DNA of 54,156 bases. It comes from Thermoplasmatales archaeon. GTDB lineage: Archaea; Thermoplasmatota; E2; DHVEG-1. Where the stretch lies: assembly GCA_030672305.1 (NCBI GenBank), contig DAOVGR010000040.1, positions 1 to 54,156 of the forward strand. Direction: 5' to 3'. The translations under genes were made by a program, and so were the position numbers. Under the pieces are notes generated by a model. It did no database searches, was not told the DNA's origin, and was given only the letters and a program-made list of their open reading frames with translations. Shown piece by piece: positions 52,141-54,156 of the stretch (positions are counted from its first letter, which is position 1; every line of letters starts with the position of its first letter).

Positions 52141-52160
52141 ATATAATATGCATATTATAT
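52141..52160. promoter_or_regulatory. Perfect 20-bp palindrome upstream of cytidylyltransferase
   Basis: ATATAATATGCATATTATAT is an exact palindrome lying 12 bases before the minus-strand ATG at 52129. It includes TATA-like sequence on either strand. Its position fits an operator for the gene's own AbrB-like N-terminal domain. Palindromy is seen; binding is inferred. Confidence 0.6.
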
Positions 52161-52202
52161 AATTTCCGGCAAAGATACATACATTCATGCATATTTTTTA
52201 TT

Positions 52203-52223
52203 ACAAAACTTTTGCAGTTTTCA
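52203..52223 (+). repeat. IS left terminal inverted repeat
   Basis: A 21-base end pairing with 53453-53473 at 17 of 21 positions. The outer neighbour is TATT. Confidence 0.8.
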
Positions 52224-53399
52224 TATTGACTGAAGATTAGAATTCTTTTTAGATAACCTCATCAACTGATGAAACATCCATCGTTTCAACCGTTGACACT
52301 TAGAACCAATAGATTTCACCCCCTCCAACACACGATTAAAGAAGGGATTGCACCAGACATTTTTAAGGAGGGTATAAGCAAGAACGACGAGGTCTAGGTG
52401 TATAACTACAGCGTCAAGTCGTCTTACTTGATACTCGCCCATTCCCAAATGCTGTTTGCAATCCCTATGAAATACCTCAATGCTCCAGCGTTTTTTATAA
52501 TATTCGAGAACTTTCAAACCATCCAAACCTGTATCATTGGAAACCAAGAACGTACATGTTTTACTATTCCTTCGCTGACGAAGGATCACCAGTTTCACCA
52601 AACCAATGTTCTTCATAACCATCGTGGTTTCATAAATCCATTTGAAACGCTGCTCATCAACCACCTTATCAATACGTTTGAACACTTGTTTTGACAGACC
52701 CTTAGTATACTTACTAACCGATATCCAGGTGTCACCATCCACCTGGATTAAACGGTTACTCTTTGCAGAGGACACCCAAACCAAGCCTCTACTACTCAAG
52801 AAATCAACAATCTCCTTGGACATATACCATGCATCAAACACCACTACTTCAGGAGAGAGCTGCATTAACGACAGTCTAATGAGATCTAACGCAATCTGGA
52901 TCTTGGTTTTAAAACAGATATCCAGTTGATCAGCAAATTCCTCCTTTATATATGGAGTAAAATACAAAGGAACTTGCTGATCACCATGCTGATAAAATGT
53001 TGAAACAATATCATGACAGCGTACACTCTTTCCCTTGCAATGATCAAAGAGAAAACCCACACCATCCATATGTTCACCCGACTTCTCAATGATAGTATCA
53101 TCTACAATGAGAACGCCACCCTTTCGATTTGATAGAACCTGCTGGAGACGTATAGCATTCAATCGTCGTACATCCCATTTATGCCGGGTGAGAAAACGGT
53201 TTAAACTACTTTGATGTCTTCCGTCTAACATGTTACCTGCGATATCTTGAATGTTCTTCTCACCCCGTTCACCTAGGAGAAGACCATGCATATAGGTGTT
53301 GAAATGATTCCATTGGGGTTTTGAAAAACAACCTTTATAATTTTCTAGTGTTGTACCAAAAATATCAATATTTTTTATAAAGAACATTCTGCATCCCAT
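52221..53399 (-). CDS. DDE transposase (IS4/IS701-like)
   Basis: About 392 residues, cut-and-paste transposase. First Asp lies in VLIVDDTIIEKSG (102-103), second in VVVFDAWYMS (Asp191), and Glu310 in EYYKKRWSIEVFHRDCKQHL, which is the Y-x2-R-x3-E-x6-K signature. All three catalytic acids are intact. The start is ATG 53399 or 53387 (TTG 53405 would lengthen it by two residues). Codon use is less AT-rich than the neighbours, consistent with recent arrival. Confidence 0.92.
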   Translation of the reverse strand: MGCRMFFIKNIDIFGTTLENYKGCFSKPQWNHFNTYMHGLLLGERGEKNIQDIAGNMLDGRHQSSLNRFLTRHKWDVRRLNAIRLQQVLSNRKGGVLIVDDTIIEKSGEHMDGVGFLFDHCKGKSVRCHDIVSTFYQHGDQQVPLYFTPYIKEEFADQLDICFKTKIQIALDLIRLSLMQLSPEVVVFDAWYMSKEIVDFLSSRGLVWVSSAKSNRLIQVDGDTWISVSKYTKGLSKQVFKRIDKVVDEQRFKWIYETTMVMKNIGLVKLVILRQRRNSKTCTFLVSNDTGLDGLKVLEYYKKRWSIEVFHRDCKQHLGMGEYQVRRLDAVVIHLDLVVLAYTLLKNVWCNPFFNRVLEGVKSIGSKCQRLKRWMFHQLMRLSKKNSNLQSI

Positions 53400-53452
53400 C
53401 CTCAAATAGGATGGAAATGATGTTCTTCTATCTGTAATTTACGGAGGTTTCA

Positions 53453-53473
53453 GAAAAAGTGCAAAAGTTCTGT
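53453..53473 (-). repeat. IS right terminal inverted repeat
   Basis: Complement of the left end with four mismatches. It is followed by TATT. Confidence 0.8.
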
Positions 53474-53502
53474 TATTATTTATTTATAATTTCATCATAT
53501 GT

Positions 53503-54156
53503 TTTTTATTCAATATTTTAAACTGATAATATAATAACAAAATGTTATTTATTCGTCAAAATCCATATATTTTGTGAATATTTAGTCATAATATCTTTAT
53601 ATAAGCTATACGTTTCATTTTTTATAAGTTTATAAGAGCGGAGGTTATAATGAGCCATAGTCTATTGTGTAAACCTTTGGTAGTATGTGTATTGTTTTTA
53701 TTTGTTGGTAGTACTTTTGTTCCTTGTATTAGTGTTGTTTCTAAGACTATTGATGAAGAGGTTTTTATTCCACCTGAGACTGTTCAGGATAATACTAAGA
53801 AGTTTGTTACTTGTTATGTTTTTGATAAATCTGGTAACAGTGAACATGAAGTAGCACTGTCCTCAGATGAATATGACTTGTTTTATTCTTTGTTTGAGGA
53901 GTTGAATCATAAAATCACATACTTTCCTTTTAGTAGTGAGACTGAGGTTTTGAAATCTGACTTTGTTGATCTACTTGATGATCTAGATTTTATCCCTGAG
54001 GATTCCTCAAAAGAAGATATAACTCGTTTGATGAATCCCACTATTGATCGACGTAGACCACTCTTATCTTTGATGTTTAATCCTGTGACGGAGGGTAGGG
54101 GTTATGCGTTTTTCTGTAATTATGCTACTTTTGGTGAGGGTTCTCAGTTTCCGGTT
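53503..54156. repeat. Direct repeat copy 2 (continues past window)
   Basis: Second copy of 39866-40522, same orientation. The upstream region and 5' coding part align base by base with scattered differences and one missing codon (HHRRP versus RRRP region). It begins 30 bases after the insertion sequence. Confidence 0.85.
53650..54156 (+). CDS. Partial paralog of the 40013 surface protein
   Basis: An open frame of 169 codons from ATG 53650 to the window end with no stop. The N-terminus MSHSLLCKPLVVCVLFLFVG parallels MSHSLLYKILVLCVLFLFFG of the first copy, and the acidic region (SSDEYDLFYSLFEELNHKIT) is almost the same. A GCGGAGGT RBS precedes the ATG. It shares the T/G-rich codon style. The remaining domains lie beyond the window. 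Confidence 0.9.
   Translation, partial: MSHSLLCKPLVVCVLFLFVGSTFVPCISVVSKTIDEEVFIPPETVQDNTKKFVTCYVFDKSGNSEHEVALSSDEYDLFYSLFEELNHKITYFPFSSETEVLKSDFVDLLDDLDFIPEDSSKEDITRLMNPTIDRRRPLLSLMFNPVTEGRGYAFFCNYATFGEGSQFPV

Larger units (their letters stand above)
52203..53473 (-). mobile_element. Insertion sequence, IS701/IS4-like, apparently intact
   Basis: Length is 1271 bases. The ends are imperfect inverted repeats: ACAAAACTTTTGCAGTTTTC (left, 52203-52222) against the complement of GAAAAAGTGCAAAAGTTCTG (53453 on), matching at 17 of 21 positions. Both flanks carry TATT (52199-52202 and 53474-53477), a 4-bp target duplication, which fits IS701 better than classic IS4 (8-13 bp). The transposase reads on the minus strand and has no stops. 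Confidence 0.85.

Overview
The window is AT-rich and looks archaeal. It carries a UbiA-type ether-lipid prenyltransferase, TATA-box promoters 25-30 bases ahead of starts, some apparently leaderless genes, a free-standing PurQ, and a DUF2341/LamG surface protein of the kind common in uncultured Thermoplasmatota and related Euryarchaeota. The phylum is an inference; no rRNA or other marker gene is present. I see no tRNA, rRNA or CRISPR array.

Layout. 1-7000 is mostly housekeeping: lemA-htpX, an arrestin-fold Spo0M-like gene, a zinc alcohol dehydrogenase, a three-gene lipid cluster (prenyltransferase, polyprenol-kinase-like, thymidylate-kinase-like), and nudix-purQ. 6898-12855 is a sulfate-activation operon: ribbon-helix-helix regulator, ATP sulfurylase, DHH phosphoesterase, APS kinase, sulfotransferase, DASS-type transporter and a double UspA protein. 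No PAPS or APS reductase is present, so the operon points to sulfation of a cell product rather than cysteine synthesis. 13697-17916 makes amino-sugar precursors (GlmS between two GlmU-like proteins) and is followed by a Wzx-type flippase.

19680-23860 is a scarred accessory patch. It holds a radical SAM gene and a methyltransferase gene, each with a broken paralogous fragment beside it (a collapsed tandem cassette), then short repeats, decayed frames and a sugar O-methyltransferase. 23897-30892 (+) is an unusual sugar pathway: Gfo/Idh oxidoreductase, degenerate methyltransferase, D-2-hydroxyacid dehydrogenase, GmhA isomerase, SDR, 3-dehydroquinate-synthase-like cyclase, CMP-sugar synthetase and HpcH/HpaI aldolase. 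Its product cannot be named from known pathways. 30951-39820 (-) holds a glycosyltransferase and a compact legionaminic acid operon (LegF, a PtmA-like SDR, LegI, LegG, LegH, LegC, LegB).

40013-54156 is a surface-polymer island between two copies of the same secreted-protein 5' region (39866-40522 and 53503-54156, the second running off the window). It holds a second sulfotransferase, a KpsC-like glycosyltransferase, a UDP-sugar dehydrogenase and epimerase, a GT4-like glycosyltransferase, and a block of LicD, methyltransferase, organophosphate-type transporter and DUF2080-cytidylyltransferase fusion. The block suggests phosphodiester decoration of glycans. An apparently intact insertion sequence with terminal repeats and a 4-bp target duplication (52203-53473) sits next to the second copy.

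Taken together, most of the window builds and decorates a surface glycan: UDP-GlcNAc supply, CMP-activated acidic sugars, a uronic acid, methylation, sulfation, probable phosphodiester substituents, and export by a flippase.
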